Origin: Berghia stephanieae
Lineage: Eukaryota; Mollusca; Gastropoda; Nudibranchia; Aeolidiidae
Direction of reading: 5' to 3'
NCBI GenBank assembly: GCA_034508935.3
Contig: CM067451.1
Location: 38,614,809 to 38,678,808, forward strand
DNA length: 64,000 bases
Position numbers and translations under genes: made by a program. The notes beneath the pieces were generated by a model. It saw only the letters and a program-made list of their open reading frames with translations, did not search any database and had not been told where the DNA came from. Positions 1-11,899 of this stretch are shown piece after piece (position 1 is the first letter of the stretch; every line of letters starts with the position of its first letter).

Positions 1-506
1 TAGATGAGTCCAAACAAATACTCATGGAATCTGATGTCTTGAAATAGTCAAGTCTTCAGTATTCCCAAACTGATGCATGTCATTTATTATCAAATAGTTG
101 TAAATAGTTATGACTGGGCTCTGCTAATAACTTGATTTGAATATTATATAGAATATTATGGGTATGGAAATATAATTCAAGCAAAAATACCTCAGATGAA
201 TGCAAACAAAAGTAAGGAGACAACACACACATCAGACTTTTTTTTAAATTGTTATTTTGTTTATTTATTTTATTTATATTTATGTTTATGCATCTATTTA
301 TTTATTTATTTATATCTTTATGTGTTTATTTATTTATTTGTTTATTTATGTGCTTTATAAAGCTCATTTGCCATTGAGGTGATTACAATTTTAGGGCATT
401 ACGCAATGCTAACTTAGTATCAAGATTATTTTATCATGTGATTAATTTAGAGTATGATTATTTTGTGTTCATGGTGCTAATTTAGTATAGAATTGTGTAT
501 AGAAGT
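1..506. other. AT-rich non-coding DNA
   Basis: No coding signal is seen. A degenerate TTTA/TTAT repeat lies at about 259-350. The start of the window could be the flank of a gene lying outside it, but nothing shows this. Confidence 0.5.
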
Positions 507-812
507 GCGGCTATGTGGTCTAGTGGTATGACACTCGCTTTCGGATCGGAAGGTCCTGGGTTCGAGCCTCGCTCGACGCATAGTTGAGTCCTTGGAAAAG
601 ACTCTTTACTCACATTCTCTCACCGTACTCGGGTGTAAAATGAGTACCTGGCCGTTAACAGCGTTGTCTTTGTCCGAAAAATTGTAATATCGCCTAACAG
701 GCGTCATGTCTCGTCCTACATGTTAAATGTTGCTGTTGACCAGGGACCCCTTGTAAAGCGCTTTGAGCACGTTAAGTGGATATTGCGCTATATAAAAGCT
801 CAATATTTAATT
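507..812 (+). mobile_element. SINE-A, full-length tRNA-derived SINE
   Basis: The head looks like a tRNA (closest by eye to tRNA-Pro): an A box around GTGGTCTAGTGG and a B box GGTTCGAGCC (about 559-568), so it should carry an internal pol III promoter. A body follows, then a 3' tail containing AAAGCGCTTTGAGCACG and GGATATTGCGCTATATAAA, a type of tail commonly shared with partner LINEs. It reads towards the next copy, which is inverted. Confidence 0.85.
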
Positions 813-833
813 GACGCTTCGTGTTGCTCACAT

Positions 834-905
834 CCCCCCCCCCCCCCTCTTCCCCCTGTACCTCTTTATTTATTTATTTTTAATTTATTTTATTTATTTG
901 TTAAA
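834..905. repeat. poly-C run and TTTA repeat
   Basis: A run of 14 C (834-847) is followed by a short TTTA repeat, between two inverted SINE-A copies. Confidence 0.8.
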
Positions 906-996
906 TAGCCATTGTAAATTAATAAACAGTAAAAAAACCACATGTATAGAAATGTTTTTCATGTTAGAAATATGCGTTATATTTGTATTGAGCTTT

Positions 997-1293
997 GAGC
1001 TTTTCTATAGCGCAATATCCACTAAATATGCTCAAAGCGCTTTACAAGGGGTCCCGGGCCAACAGCAGCATTTAACATGAAGGACGGGACATGACGCCTT
1101 TTAGGCGATATTACAATTTTTTTCGTACAGAGACAACGCTGTAAACGGCCTGGTACTCGTTTTACACCTGAGTACGGTGAGAGAATGTGAGTAAATAGCC
1201 TTCTCCAAGGACTCAACTATGCGCTGAGCGAGGCTCGAACCCAGGACCTTCCGATCCGAAAGCGAGTGTCATATCACTAGACCACATAGCCGC
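997..1293 (-). mobile_element. SINE-A, full-length, inverted
   Basis: Reverse complement of the copy at 507-812, with the tail at its left and the tRNA-like head ending at 1293. The two copies form inverted arms of about 300 bp around a spacer of about 185 bp. Confidence 0.85.
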
Positions 1294-3250
1294 ACAATAT
1301 ACATAGATGTTTTATTGATGTAGAAAATTATTCACGTTGGTAATGGTATCGTTTTTATCTATGTCAGCAGCTCTATGATTCTTTGTTATTTTATGTCACT
1401 CCAACATTATACAGTTTATATTCATATTTTACGTTATGTCATCATATCGGTCATTTCATATCTATAACATATGAATGACATCATAGTTCTTTAAGTGATT
1501 TTGGTCAGCACAAGCTAGCTAAACTTTATTTTGATCATAAGCAGTGTGTTATATTTTGTGTGAAAGTATTATATCGCTAAACTCGTAAGAATTTTTTTAA
1601 TGTGATTTATTTTGCTTTTGTTCATTTTGTTTTTGTTTTAATTATTATTATTATATATATATAGGTATTTATTGGATGCTGTTATTTTCATTCAGTACAT
1701 CTTTAGCACATGTGATAATTCATAGGAGTCCAGTTGTAAAACCAAATATTTTTTAAATTCTAATTTCAAGCACTTGATGCACTTTAATGTAATTATTGTT
1801 TTATAGTAAGCGGTGCTGTTTGTGATTTTAAGATTTTTATTTATATTCAGATGTTTGTATTGACACGTCTAGACAATTGATGTGTCAGTGTCATATCTGT
1901 GTTGTGTTCCATATTTTTGTCCTCTTGGTCTATTTTCACGTGTTAAAAAAGTTCCCACAATTCATCACCAACCATTTACAGGCCTGTATGTATTATGTCA
2001 TACTGAGAAAAGCTTTTAAAGTTTTGGGAGAGAGAGTCGACCAATTCTCCCAGGTTTTAGTGTTGTGCTTCAGTTGTGTGAACCTGTTTTATATTGTGTA
2101 TTTTTTATCAAAATCGCTTTTATGAAATCAAGAATTATCGTAATTGAATATGAAATTAAGAAATCCATTTGAATAACTTCTTATATATGTTTGTTTTGTT
2201 TTTTTTAATCAAAACCACTTTTATGAATTCAAGAATCGTTGTAGTCAAATACATGAAAATTGTATTGAAATTAAGAAACCCGTTTGAATCTCCTCCGATT
2301 GTTAGAACAATTTTTACATTACCCAACACGTTTATTTATTAATATATATTTACAGTTGATTTCTATAGTTTATCATTATTGTAACTTCTGTCTTCCATTT
2401 CGTTCCTTCAGATTCAAATCATGGTTATTTTGGGTAGCTGTGGTATTGAGATACCTTCTTCAACTCACAACATGACATACATTATTTGATCAAAATTATT
2501 TCCGAGGGTCTTTGACCAAAATTAGTTCCGATGTTTTTAATCTAATTTATTTCTCTTGGTTCTTGGCCAAAATTAGCTCCGATGTTTTTTATTAAATAAA
2601 TTCTGGGTTCTTTTTGGCCAAAATTAGTGCCGAGGAATTTTGACCTAGATTGGTTCCTTTCGGTTTTTTCACTTTGATTATTTATGAAATGTTTTTTACC
2701 TACTTTATTTTCGAGGGTTTGTGTCATTGTTTTGGCAGCATAGGTTATACGTCCTTAGAAAGGCATTTTGCACACAAAATTTTGTTATCCTATCAGAATG
2801 AAAGTAGAATTCAGAGTTCTTTCAGGTGTATTTCAGCATTATCTTTGTTCAAATAATGCACACGTGTAATCGTCTGTATGTCTCATTCCATTTCTTAAAA
2901 TGTACTTTGTTTCAAAATAGGGAGATTTTTAAAAATTGTGAAGCACTTTAGAGTATTTTGTATACCATTTTAAAGTACTAGATAAATGCAATCTTTCTAA
3001 AATTGTGAAACGCTTAGACTTTGATGTTTACCACTTTAAGTATTAGATGAATGCAATCTTTTTCAAAATTTGAGTAGCATGAAATTGATAATTTTATGAT
3101 TTACAAACGAAAAGCTTTAGTATTCATGTTTGATATCCAGAGATTCCTTTTGACTTTGTTACAAATGATGGTATGAGGTACCGGGAAATCATAGAGCTTT
3201 GCCAATCGTCATCCGCTTGCCATAAACAATATTGTTTTGTATCCATTCTT
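1294..3250. other. non-coding AT-rich stretch
   Basis: No conserved exon or named repeat was recognised except the degenerate tandem motif at 2490-2660. Short open frames here lack splice signals and have biased T-rich composition. Confidence 0.4.
2490..2660. repeat. degenerate tandem motif
   Basis: The motif CCAAAATTAGTTCCGATG recurs four times with drift, starting near 2494, 2517, 2567 and 2620, so the spacing is irregular (23-53 bp). Confidence 0.55.
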
Positions 3251-3251
3251 T

Positions 3252-3272
3252 TCATTATTATTAATAATATTA

Positions 3273-3332
<60 letters not shown>

Positions 3333-3360
3333 TATTATTATATTATTATTATTATTATTG

Positions 3361-3394
<34 letters not shown>

Positions 3395-3480
3395 TTGTTG
3401 TTGTTATTATCATCATCATCATTATTATTTTTTATTATCATTGTTGCCATTATTATTGATATTAGTATTATATTATAATA
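3252..3480. repeat. ATT then TTG/ATC microsatellite
   Basis: An ATT array (about 3252-3360) changes to TTG (3361-3405) and then to mixed ATC/ATT. Confidence 0.9.
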
Positions 3481-3836
3481 TTGTATTCCATTGACACAAT
3501 TTTTAATGTCTCCTCCTGTCTGTGTATGCCATATTTTATTTTTTTCACATTTTTATCCCGACTTGTGACTGACTGTCTTACCTTTTAAATGTCTTTGATT
3601 TGAAATCCATCATGAAAATCATGCATTACTCATTGTCAGGGATGAGTTATCATTCGACTTTTACCATTTCAAATTTCTGCTCAAACCATAACACTGACGT
3701 ACTCTGGAAAAAAAACAACACATTTAAAATTTAAATCTAAAATTGTTAATTTTGGCTAGAAAACCTGCCCTTCAAATATTGATTGATTAAAACGACCCTC
3801 ATCTTAGCTAAAACTCTCAATCATGGGACTTTACAT

Positions 3837-4801
3837 CTGGGTGGGGTTCCTGACCTACCATAGAGTGGGCAGGGTGGCATTTACTTTGTCTTCTTTCCCC
3901 TTATATCAGTTTTATAATTTGCTTTCTGTCCTTGTCTTGGAATGAGGTTACTTAGTTTTGCCCTGGGCCTGGCCGCAGAGCTTGGCTGGCAGGGAAACAG
4001 TCAAATGCACAGTTATTGTTTTGGGAGATGATAGGTTTTTCATTGTAAATCATCTCTCTGTTATGTATGGTTATATTTGTTATTTTGAATGTATAATGTA
4101 AGCATTTGAGTGTGTTCCTATTAGTGGAATCTTGCGCCGGTGTCTGGATGACACATTTAGGTGATCTCAAACTAAGTACTTTGATAGTGTGCTCTTGGAA
4201 TCTACATCTGATCCTATTTGAGTGTTAAAGTTACAGCACTAGGAAACAAGTATGAGCTATAGGGGTAGATTAAGAAAAGTAAGGACATACAGAGGACACC
4301 ACACTACAGAATGAGTGTGAGGTGGGTGGGTGAGGAGCAGAGCGTGTACCACTCATCGGTGGGTTCTGTCTCCTGCACCTTAAGAGGAAGGGGTCCCACC
4401 TACTCCCTAGTCCGGTTATTACCGCCGGGGACTCGGTCGCGCCCATAACAAACTCAGTAGAAACGGGGAACACCACGGGAAGGTGCTGTTATGGACACAA
4501 TAATGCATGAGAGGCCATATGCAATAATCTCTGTCAGACAGGATTACGCGGCAATCAATGCACCTGGAAATGAGAGGTGTTGGGTTCGAAATGCACATCA
4601 ATTTCCTTTCAGCAAGCGGGACGTCCGGCCCAGACCTTGCAGCTCCCCAAAGTAAGTAAGTAAGTAAGTACTTTTTCCTCAAGTCCTTTTAATTGTAAAT
4701 CTAAAAGCTTTTTACTATCCCATTTTCTTCCTTTTTACTGGCACTGATATGACCTAAATGTGTTGCAAGTGCCGTAAAACCCTTTAAAAACATAAAAACA
4801 A
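3837..4801 (+). mobile_element. R1 retroposon, itself interrupted
   Basis: It begins CTGGGTGGGG and ends GCGCTGATATGACC-like / AAGTGCCGTAAAACCC plus an A-rich tail, as other R copies do. The R sequence stops at about 4221 and resumes at about 4673. The flanks start with the same TCAATCATG motif, consistent with an old, drifted target duplication inside MITE-D. Confidence 0.75.
4222..4672. mobile_element. unclassified insert ending in (TAAG)n
   Basis: About 450 bp replace roughly 20 bp of R1. It ends in a TAAG repeat like the 3' ends of many RTE-dependent retroposons, and holds a B-box-like GGTTCGAAATG (about 4582). G+C content is higher than its surroundings. The family was not identified. 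Confidence 0.5.
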
Positions 4802-4935
4802 TCAATCATGAGACAACATGAAGTCCCATGATTGAGAGTTTTTGCAAAGATGAGGGTCGTTTTAATCAGTCAATATTTGAAGGACGAGTTTTCTGGCCAA
4901 AATTTTTAATATGTGTTGTTTTTTTCAGAGTACAG

Positions 4936-5282
4936 TAGAATAATTATTGTGTGCACAAACCATATCCATATATTTATTATGACAATCCCTGTTTTGAAGA
5001 GCTTCATGACATAACATATAATTCTCATAAATTGAAATCAAATCATCTGCATGATGATACAACACATAAAAATGTGAGCTATTATTATAAAGCTAAATAC
5101 TCAATAATAGGAATTTATCATCTTTAATTGAGCATGTAAAGCGATATTCCTTGGAACATCTAATTTTTAGATTTCCCGTGTTATATCTCAGACAGAGGTT
5201 GACTGGAAACCATCCACCAATCATTCCTCTGCATTTCCCTCTCGCTGCACTCTTCTGCTGACATTTCTAAAATTCTAAACAT
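4936..5282. other. non-coding stretch
   Basis: Nothing recognised here. Confidence 0.4.
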
Positions 5283-5563
5283 GAGCTTTTATATAGCGCA
5301 ATATCCACTAAACATGCTCAAAGCGCTTTACAAGGGGCCCCTGTCCAACAGCAACATTTAACATTTAGGACAAGACATGACGACGCCTGGAAGGCGATAT
5401 TATAATTTTTTTCAGACAGAGATAATGCTGTTAACGCCAGGTATGGTGAGAGAATGTGAGTAAAGAGCCTTTTCCAAGGTCCTCACTATGCGCTGAGCGA
5501 AGCACGAACCAAGGACCTTCCGATCCGAAAGCGAGTGCCATACCACTAGACCACATAGCTGCA
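5283..5563 (-). mobile_element. SINE-A, nearly full length
   Basis: Tail at the left (ATATAGCGCAATATCC) and tRNA-like head at the right (ACCACATAGC). The body has a short internal deletion relative to 997-1293. Confidence 0.8.
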
Positions 5564-6482
5564 TTCCAGCACAGGCCTTGATGTCCTCCATCCACGATCT
5601 CGTTGGCCGAGCTCTTCCAGCAGAGAGGCAGAACATCCATTTATGATGAATGAAAATCTTATGTCTTTGGTTGTGTCATGTCATGGAGCTCTTCCCTTTG
5701 TTTTATATCCAGTGCAATTAAAATTCATTCCGTTGTGCCATCTTTATTCACTTCGTATTTTATGCCAGAAGAATTTTAAACGAGTTGCCACATTGTACCT
5801 TTGTACAGAACCCATTCCTTTTGTAATAATGTTTGTCAAGGCAGGTTTGATCATTGTAAGCAAGCAGTTAATAGTTGGTGATATTTTTTTAAATAATTTT
5901 TTCTTATATTAACATCAGTGATTGTTATTATGATTTTTCCATTTAAAAAAAGACAAAATCAATATAAACCCTCTGCTGATATTTTTATAATTAACCGCAA
6001 TGTTTTAATTTAATTAATTGTATTATTTTTGTTGTCATTTTGATAGGCAAAAGTTTAAAATGTCGCATTAGCCCATAGTCGGGCAAGTATCATGATTTAC
6101 AAAGATGACGTATATACCAAATAGAAAAAGACACGGTTGTTTGTTGGGTTTTTTAAACAATTTTTTTTGTGTGTGTTTTATTTTAATCTTATTTTTTCTT
6201 TTGTTGTGCATTGTGAAAATCAATTAAACATATTATTAGTGTAACAATTATGTACGCAACATACAAATATTGGTATTGTTATAAGTTTTCATAACGCCAT
6301 TTGAAAAGAAATACATATTGACAGGTTATCTGACATTCACATTTATTTCAAAAAGCTGATTTTTCTACATCCTTCAAGAATTGCCGACTTTGCCCCAGTA
6401 TTATAAATATTTTTTTATTTCTGTTCCGATTGGCTTGATAAGAATAAGAGTTGAACCTCAAAGCGCAAATTATTTTTTTAAT
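5564..6482. other. non-coding AT-rich stretch
   Basis: No exon, RNA gene or named repeat recognised. Confidence 0.4.
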
Positions 6483-6794
6483 GATCATGTATTTTTTTTA
6501 AAAATCATTTATGGAAATTTTATCTACGTTATTCCCCTTTTTTTTCACCTATTTTGAGTTATCCAAACATAGATATTGTTTTATTTATACAACATTATCA
6601 TAAACCCTCTATGTAATATTACTTTATTGGCTTCAGATGAGTTTACCTCGAAAAAATGAATGTTTTAATTGATCATGTATTTTACATCATTTATGGACAT
6701 TTTATCTTCAGTATTTTCCCTTTTTTTTTCACCTATTTTGAGTTATCCAAACATCAATATTGTTTTATTTATACAACATTATCATAAACCCTCT
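6483..6794. repeat. direct duplication, about 125-bp unit
   Basis: The block starting GATCATGTATTTT and ending CATTATCATAAACCCTCT occurs at 6483-6610 and again at 6671-6794, with a few mismatches and a 60-bp spacer between the copies. Confidence 0.8.
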
Positions 6795-6900
6795 TCTTAA
6801 TTTTTTTTTTTTAATATTTGACCCACCTCATCAAACTGGTATTATGTTGGGGCGAAGCGGATGCTAAAATATGAAATTGTAGTCATAATGATCAGAGTTA

Positions 6901-6965
6901 TAAGATAAAGATAAGATAAGATATACTTTATTGATCCTTGTATGGAAATTATAATTTTGTATCAC
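6901..6965. repeat. (GATAA)n and LINE-type 3' end fragment
   Basis: A short AAGATAAGATAAG repeat runs into ACTTTATTGATCC, a junction typical of the reversed 3' end of L2/CR1-like retroposons. Confidence 0.45.
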
Positions 6966-7252
6966 AACACAATTCGGTTTTATATAAACAAATATTAAAT
7001 GTTAATAAATTAAATAAAAATTGGCAAAGAATATTAAAAGTCTTAAAAAGTGCAGTGGAACAACAAGCGGATATATTATGGTGACTATGTGTCTAGTATA
7101 CTTATAATAAAATTCTTATCCAGTATAAATAAATAAATAAATGATTATGAAGATACTTCTTGATAAACTGGTAAAGGTTAAATGATATTATATTAAAAAG
7201 TAGAGAGGGATAATACATTTTTTTTAATGTGACATGTTGGTCTTCATGCATT

Positions 7253-7415
7253 CTTTAAAAATGGGGGAGAGGAAATAGGAAGAAGACGATGGAGGTGGAT
7301 TGGACACACCCTTAGAAAGAACGACTCCACTATAACAAAGAAAGTATTGGACTGGAACCCTCAGGGCAGAAGATCAAGGGGAAGGCCACAGGGAACACTG
7401 AGAAGAATTAAAGTA
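7253..7415 (+). pseudogene. LINE reverse-transcriptase C-terminal scrap
   Basis: The + strand reads [15 protein letters not shown] then [14 protein letters not shown], the WIGHxLR...W.P.G.R.RGRP signature found at the C-terminus of many non-LTR retrotransposon ORF2 proteins. The 5' part is absent. It runs straight into R2, so the R copy may have inserted here. Confidence 0.7.
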
Positions 7416-7908
7416 GGCAGAGGGAGGTACTTGCTGTTTCTTCTATCCCCCTGTATCTGTTTTCCAATTGCTTTCTGTCTTTGTCTTGGAATGAGATTAC
7501 TTAGTTTTGTCCTGGCCCTGGTTGGAGTCTTGGCTGTGAGGGAAACAGTCAAATGCATAGTTATTGTTTTGGGAGATGATATTTTTTTCCTTGTAAATCA
7601 TCTCTCTTATGTATTATTATATTTGTTATTTTTAGTATATAATGTAAGCATCTGAGTGTATTCCTCTCTGATGGATTTTGTGCTTGTGTCCGGATGAGAC
7701 TTATAGGTGATCTCAAACTAAGTACATTGGTGGTATGCTCTTGGAATCTACATCTGATCCCTATTTTTTCCCAGTTCCCCTTCGTCTTACCTTTTCTTGG
7801 GTGCTTTAATTGTAATTCTAGAACTTTTTATTATCCATTTTCTTCCTTTTTACTGGTGCTGATATAACCTAAATGTGTTGCAAGCGCCGTAAAACCCTTA
7901 AAAACAAA
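7412..7908 (+). mobile_element. R2 retroposon, 5'-truncated
   Basis: Starts at the R position GGCAGAGGGAGGTACTT and runs to the GGTGCTGATATAACC / CAAGCGCCGTAAAACCC end with a short AAAAAC tail. Confidence 0.8.
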
Positions 7909-7915
7909 AACAAAC

Positions 7916-8330
7916 AACTTAGTTTTGTCCTGACCCTGGCCGGAGTCCTTGGCTGGGAGGGAAACAGTCGAATGTATTTTATAGTTTTGGGAGATTATAT
8001 TTTTTTTCCTTGTAAATCATCTCTATTATATCCTGTTATTTTTTCATCTTTAACATATGATTTGTAAGCATTTGAGTAAATTCTTCTTAGTGGGATCTTT
8101 TGCTGGTGTCTGGATGAGACTTTTAGGTGATCTCAAACTAAGTACACTGATAGTGTGCTCTTGGAATCTACACATCTGTTCCCTTTTTTAACCATTCCCT
8201 TTGTCTCACTATTTCCTCAAGTCCTTTTAATTGTACACATACATAGAATGTTTATTAATATCCAATGTTCTTCCTTTTAACGGGTGCTGATATGACCTAA
8301 CTGTGTCACAAGCGCCGTAAAACATCTTAA
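7916..8330 (+). mobile_element. R3 retroposon, 5'-truncated
   Basis: Starts mid-element at CTTAGTTTTGTCCTGACC directly after R2 and ends at ACAAGCGCCGTAAAAC with an AAACAAACAAAC tail. It is a second, more diverged copy in head-to-tail order. Confidence 0.8.
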
Positions 8331-8515
8331 AAACAAACAAACAAACCAGTTGACTTTAAGAGTGTTGACTTAATGCAGATTCCACTGTATACTGTTCTAC
8401 TCAATAAAACACATAAACTTATTCCAAGTATCCTATTTTTGACTATAGATGTAATTTTCAGTATCAATGTCACACCCCGACATGATACCGTCTTGAGGCG
8501 GTAGGTCACAAATTA

Positions 8516-8734
8516 TTGTCAATTCGTTATCCATAGTGTATCCAGTATTGTATCCATTGCTCCATTCCCCGCCCAGCTGTGATATTTATCATTACTTTAT
8601 CATATGATTTATAAAAATTTTCTTCGCATGGAAATAAGGAGTATTTCAATGAAAAATGATTGCACTGATATTTTATTTATAGTTAAATTGCTTTAATAAA
8701 CCCTGTTTGTTTGCTGTTGTTGTTGTTGTTATTG

Positions 8735-8770
<36 letters not shown>

Positions 8771-9184
8771 ACGTTTGTTTGTTTGTTTGTTTGTTTGTTT
8801 TGTGTGTGGGGGGGGGGGGGGGGGGGGTTTAAGCTAGTTTGATTGGTTAATGGAATGAGATCTTGTAGTATTTACCCTTCATTTTGATTTTATGGTGATT
8901 GATGTTTTTAATAAACATTTAATTTTATTATCATTTAACTTTAAACTTGTCTGCTTTGTCAAATTTCGTTTCACTCAAAACAATTTTAAGGCTCAATTTT
9001 GCTAACCAGACTTTTTTCAATTAATTTTTTAGATTAAAAAAATATAATATATTCATTATATTATTTAACCTTTGTATATACCTTTTTTCTCTGTTTTCTC
9101 CTTCCATTTTCTTTTTTTTTTTCTTTTGGTCAATAATTTGTATTGTTATATTATTGATTTTGTTTTACCTTTCTCTGCAGATCT
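8516..9184. other. non-coding stretch with one simple repeat
   Basis: Apart from the array at 8714-8827 nothing was recognised. Confidence 0.4.
8714..8827. repeat. TTG / GT / GTTT arrays and a 20-G run
   Basis: Successive TTG, GT and GTTT repeats end in 20 consecutive G (8808-8827). Confidence 0.9.
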
Positions 9185-9865
<681 letters not shown>

Positions 9866-9872
9866 CAAGCAT

Positions 9873-10114
9873 ATATGTGACCCATCGTCTCAAAACGGTA
9901 TTATGTCGGGATGAACCAGATGATAAAAAGCCGAATTAAAGTTAACCTGGTCTAAAATTTTAACTATTGCTATTTAGCATTCTAAGATACGACATTCATT
10001 CTCTTCAATAAAACATACAAACTCATTGCAAGGCTGATATTTCGGCTATTAACTCCATTTTTAGAATCCTAATCATTCCGACATAATACCGTTTTGAGAC
10101 GAGGGGTCACATAT
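9873..10114. mobile_element. MITE-C, intact copy
   Basis: About 240 bp with inverted ends of roughly 38 bp: ATATGTGACCCATCGTCTC at the left and its complement GAGACGAGGGGTCACATAT at the right, then GGTATTATGTCGG inside each. No coding capacity. It abuts the tail of R4. Confidence 0.8.
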
Positions 10115-10418
10115 TAACTCCATCTCCTCCTCTCCCTCTCCTTTCTCTCCTCTTCCTTTTGCTCCAACTCTCATGCCTTTATTTTAATTTGTTTTGTTTT
10201 TTTAATGAAGGCAATAATGGTGAAAGTTAAAATGGCGATGATACCAAATAGGTTTTTTGCATCTGCTGTATTGAGAGCATAATAATGATAATATTGTATC
10301 TTTATTGGTAATTTTGGTGAAATAAATCCCAACTCAAGCAAACGATGAAAATGACTCAGTGTTTTATTTATTTATTTATTATTATTGTTCTTGTTGTTAT
10401 TGTTTTTGTTATTATTAT
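10115..10418. other. non-coding; pyrimidine-rich then AT-rich
   Basis: A CT-rich patch (10118-10165) and a short TTTA/ATT repeat (10362-10418). Nothing else seen. Confidence 0.4.
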
Positions 10419-10431
10419 AATAAATATTATT

Positions 10432-10959
10432 CTGGGTGGGGATCCTGACCTCCCATAGCGGGCAGGGGGTATATACTGTGTCTTCTATCCCCTTATATCT
10501 GTTTTCCAACATGCTTTCTGTCTTTGTCTTGGAATGAGATTACTTGGTTTTGTCCTGGCCGTGGCCCGAGTCCTGGCTGGGAGGGAAACAGTCAAATGCA
10601 TAGTTATTGTTTTGAGAGATGATATTTTTTTCCTTGTAAATCATCTCTCTGTTATGTATTATTATATTTATTTTTAATGTATGATGTAAGCATCTGAGTG
10701 TATTCCTCCTTGTTGGAATTTGTGCTTGTGTCCGGATGAGACTTATAGGTGATCTCAAGCTTAGTACATTGATGGTATGCTCTTGGAATCTACATCTGAT
10801 CCCTATTTGACCCCAATTCCCCTTTGTCTTACTCTCTCTTGGGTGCTTTAATTGTAATTCTAGAACTTTCGACTATCCCATTTTCTTCCTCTTTACTGGC
10901 GCTGATATAACCTAAATGTGTTGCAAGCGCCGTAAAACCCTTAAAAAGAAAACAAAAAC
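10432..10959 (+). mobile_element. R5, complete copy with target duplication
   Basis: This is the reference copy: 528 bp, CTGGGTGGGG at the 5' end, CTGGCGCTGATATAACC / TTGCAAGCGCCG stem-loop and AAAAAGAAAACAAAAAC tail at the 3' end. It is bounded by the 13-bp direct repeat AATAAATATTATT (10419-10431 and 10960-10972). The direct repeat plus A-rich tail indicate LINE-driven retroposition. No open frame and no clear pol III boxes were seen. Confidence 0.9.
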
Positions 10960-10972
10960 AATAAATATTATT

Positions 10973-11050
10973 ATTGTCATCATCATCATCATCATCATCA
11001 TTATTATTTTTGTTATTATTGTTATTATTATTATTTATTATTATTATTAC

Positions 11051-11110
<60 letters not shown>

Positions 11111-11155
11111 GATCATCATTATCATCATCATCATCATCACTACTATCGTATTTTA
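10973..11155. repeat. ATC/ATT microsatellite
   Basis: ATC units flank a long ATT array; open frames across it (poly-I, poly-Y, poly-S) are artefacts of the repeat. Confidence 0.95.
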
Positions 11156-11523
11156 AATAGGACATCAGTGTGACGGAGATTTACCGAAGGTCAGATTTCC
11201 TCCAATCGGAGTTTTCGTTTTATCCAAATAGTGATTTCCCATGCTTGGCAGAGGGGGTCACGTGCTGTGTCTTCTATCCTCCTTACGCATGTTTTCCATT
11301 TCCATTTTGCTCTCTGTCTTGTTCCGGATTGAGATTGCTCAGTTTTGTTTGGGGTTTTTTTTTTTCTCCTGGGCATGGCGGTGATCCTTAGCTGGAAGGG
11401 AGACAGTCAAATATATACGTAATATCTTATTGAGAGCTGATATTTTTCCCCTGTAAATAATCTCTCTGTTATGTACTTTTATCGGTATTACGTTTGAATG
11501 TGTCAATATTTGAGTGTATCTTT

Positions 11524-11762
11524 TATAAATAAATAAAATAAAATTCCCTTTATTCATCCCACAGGGGAAATTTGTCTCTAGGGTCTATTCCAAAGGAAGA
11601 CTGGAATAACCCAGGCGTCAGTCGCTGTGCAGCGGCGCCGCAAATTGAGCTCGGGCGAGCGAGATGACTTGTTCAATGTTACACAGCGCAGCGGCGGGTG
11701 ATCGAACGGTAGGCTACCTCCCGGGTACGAAGTAAAACCTTACCGCTGAGCCACGCTGCCCC
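11524..11762 (-). mobile_element. SINE-C, full length
   Basis: On the - strand: tRNA-like head GGGGGCAGCGTGGCTCAGCGG (A box) with CCGTTCGATCACCC as B box, body, then tail ending GATGAATAAAGGGAATTTTAT. A second copy lies at 49752-50160. Confidence 0.75.
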
Positions 11763-11795
11763 CGGGACCCTTTCTTGTGCCTGGATGGCACTTTT

Positions 11796-11869
11796 CATCA
11801 TCCATCGTGGCTTGTGCTCTAGAGCACGTTGCCGGTCAGCTGTCTCCACGAATCACGATCCTCTGCGGT
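11796..11869. mobile_element. 74-bp insertion with 9-bp target duplication
   Basis: GGCACTTTT occurs at 11787-11795 and 11870-11878, and the R6 sequence is continuous if the insert and one repeat are removed. The insert resembles a severely 5'-truncated retroposon end; family unknown. Confidence 0.65.
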
Positions 11870-11899
11870 GGCACTTTTAGGTGATGTCAAAATAGGCCC

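Larger units (their letters stand above)
3699..4935. mobile_element. MITE-D, split by an inserted retroposon
   Basis: The arms at 3699-3832 and 4815-4935 are long inverted repeats of one another; both carry the same motifs around TGGCCAGAAAAC, GACCCTCATCTT and CTCTCAATCATG on opposite strands. Uninterrupted relatives occur at 58395-58625 and, in part, at 34700-34900. Retroposon R1 sits in the middle. Confidence 0.75.
6815..8515. mobile_element. MITE-C, expanded by nested insertions
   Basis: The left end (6815-6897, TTTGACCCACCTCATC, TGGTATTATGTTGGGG) and right end (8390-8515, CCCCGACATGATACCG, GGTAGGTCACA) match the two ends of intact 240-250 bp copies at 9873 and 30731. The 1.5 kb between them holds a LINE scrap and two R pieces. 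Confidence 0.6.

Noticed and set aside
507-580. A functional tRNA gene
   Set aside because: A and B boxes are good, but the anticodon and acceptor stems do not pair and a repetitive body follows, so it is a SINE head. The same applies at 997, 5283, 24398, 29238 and 36346.
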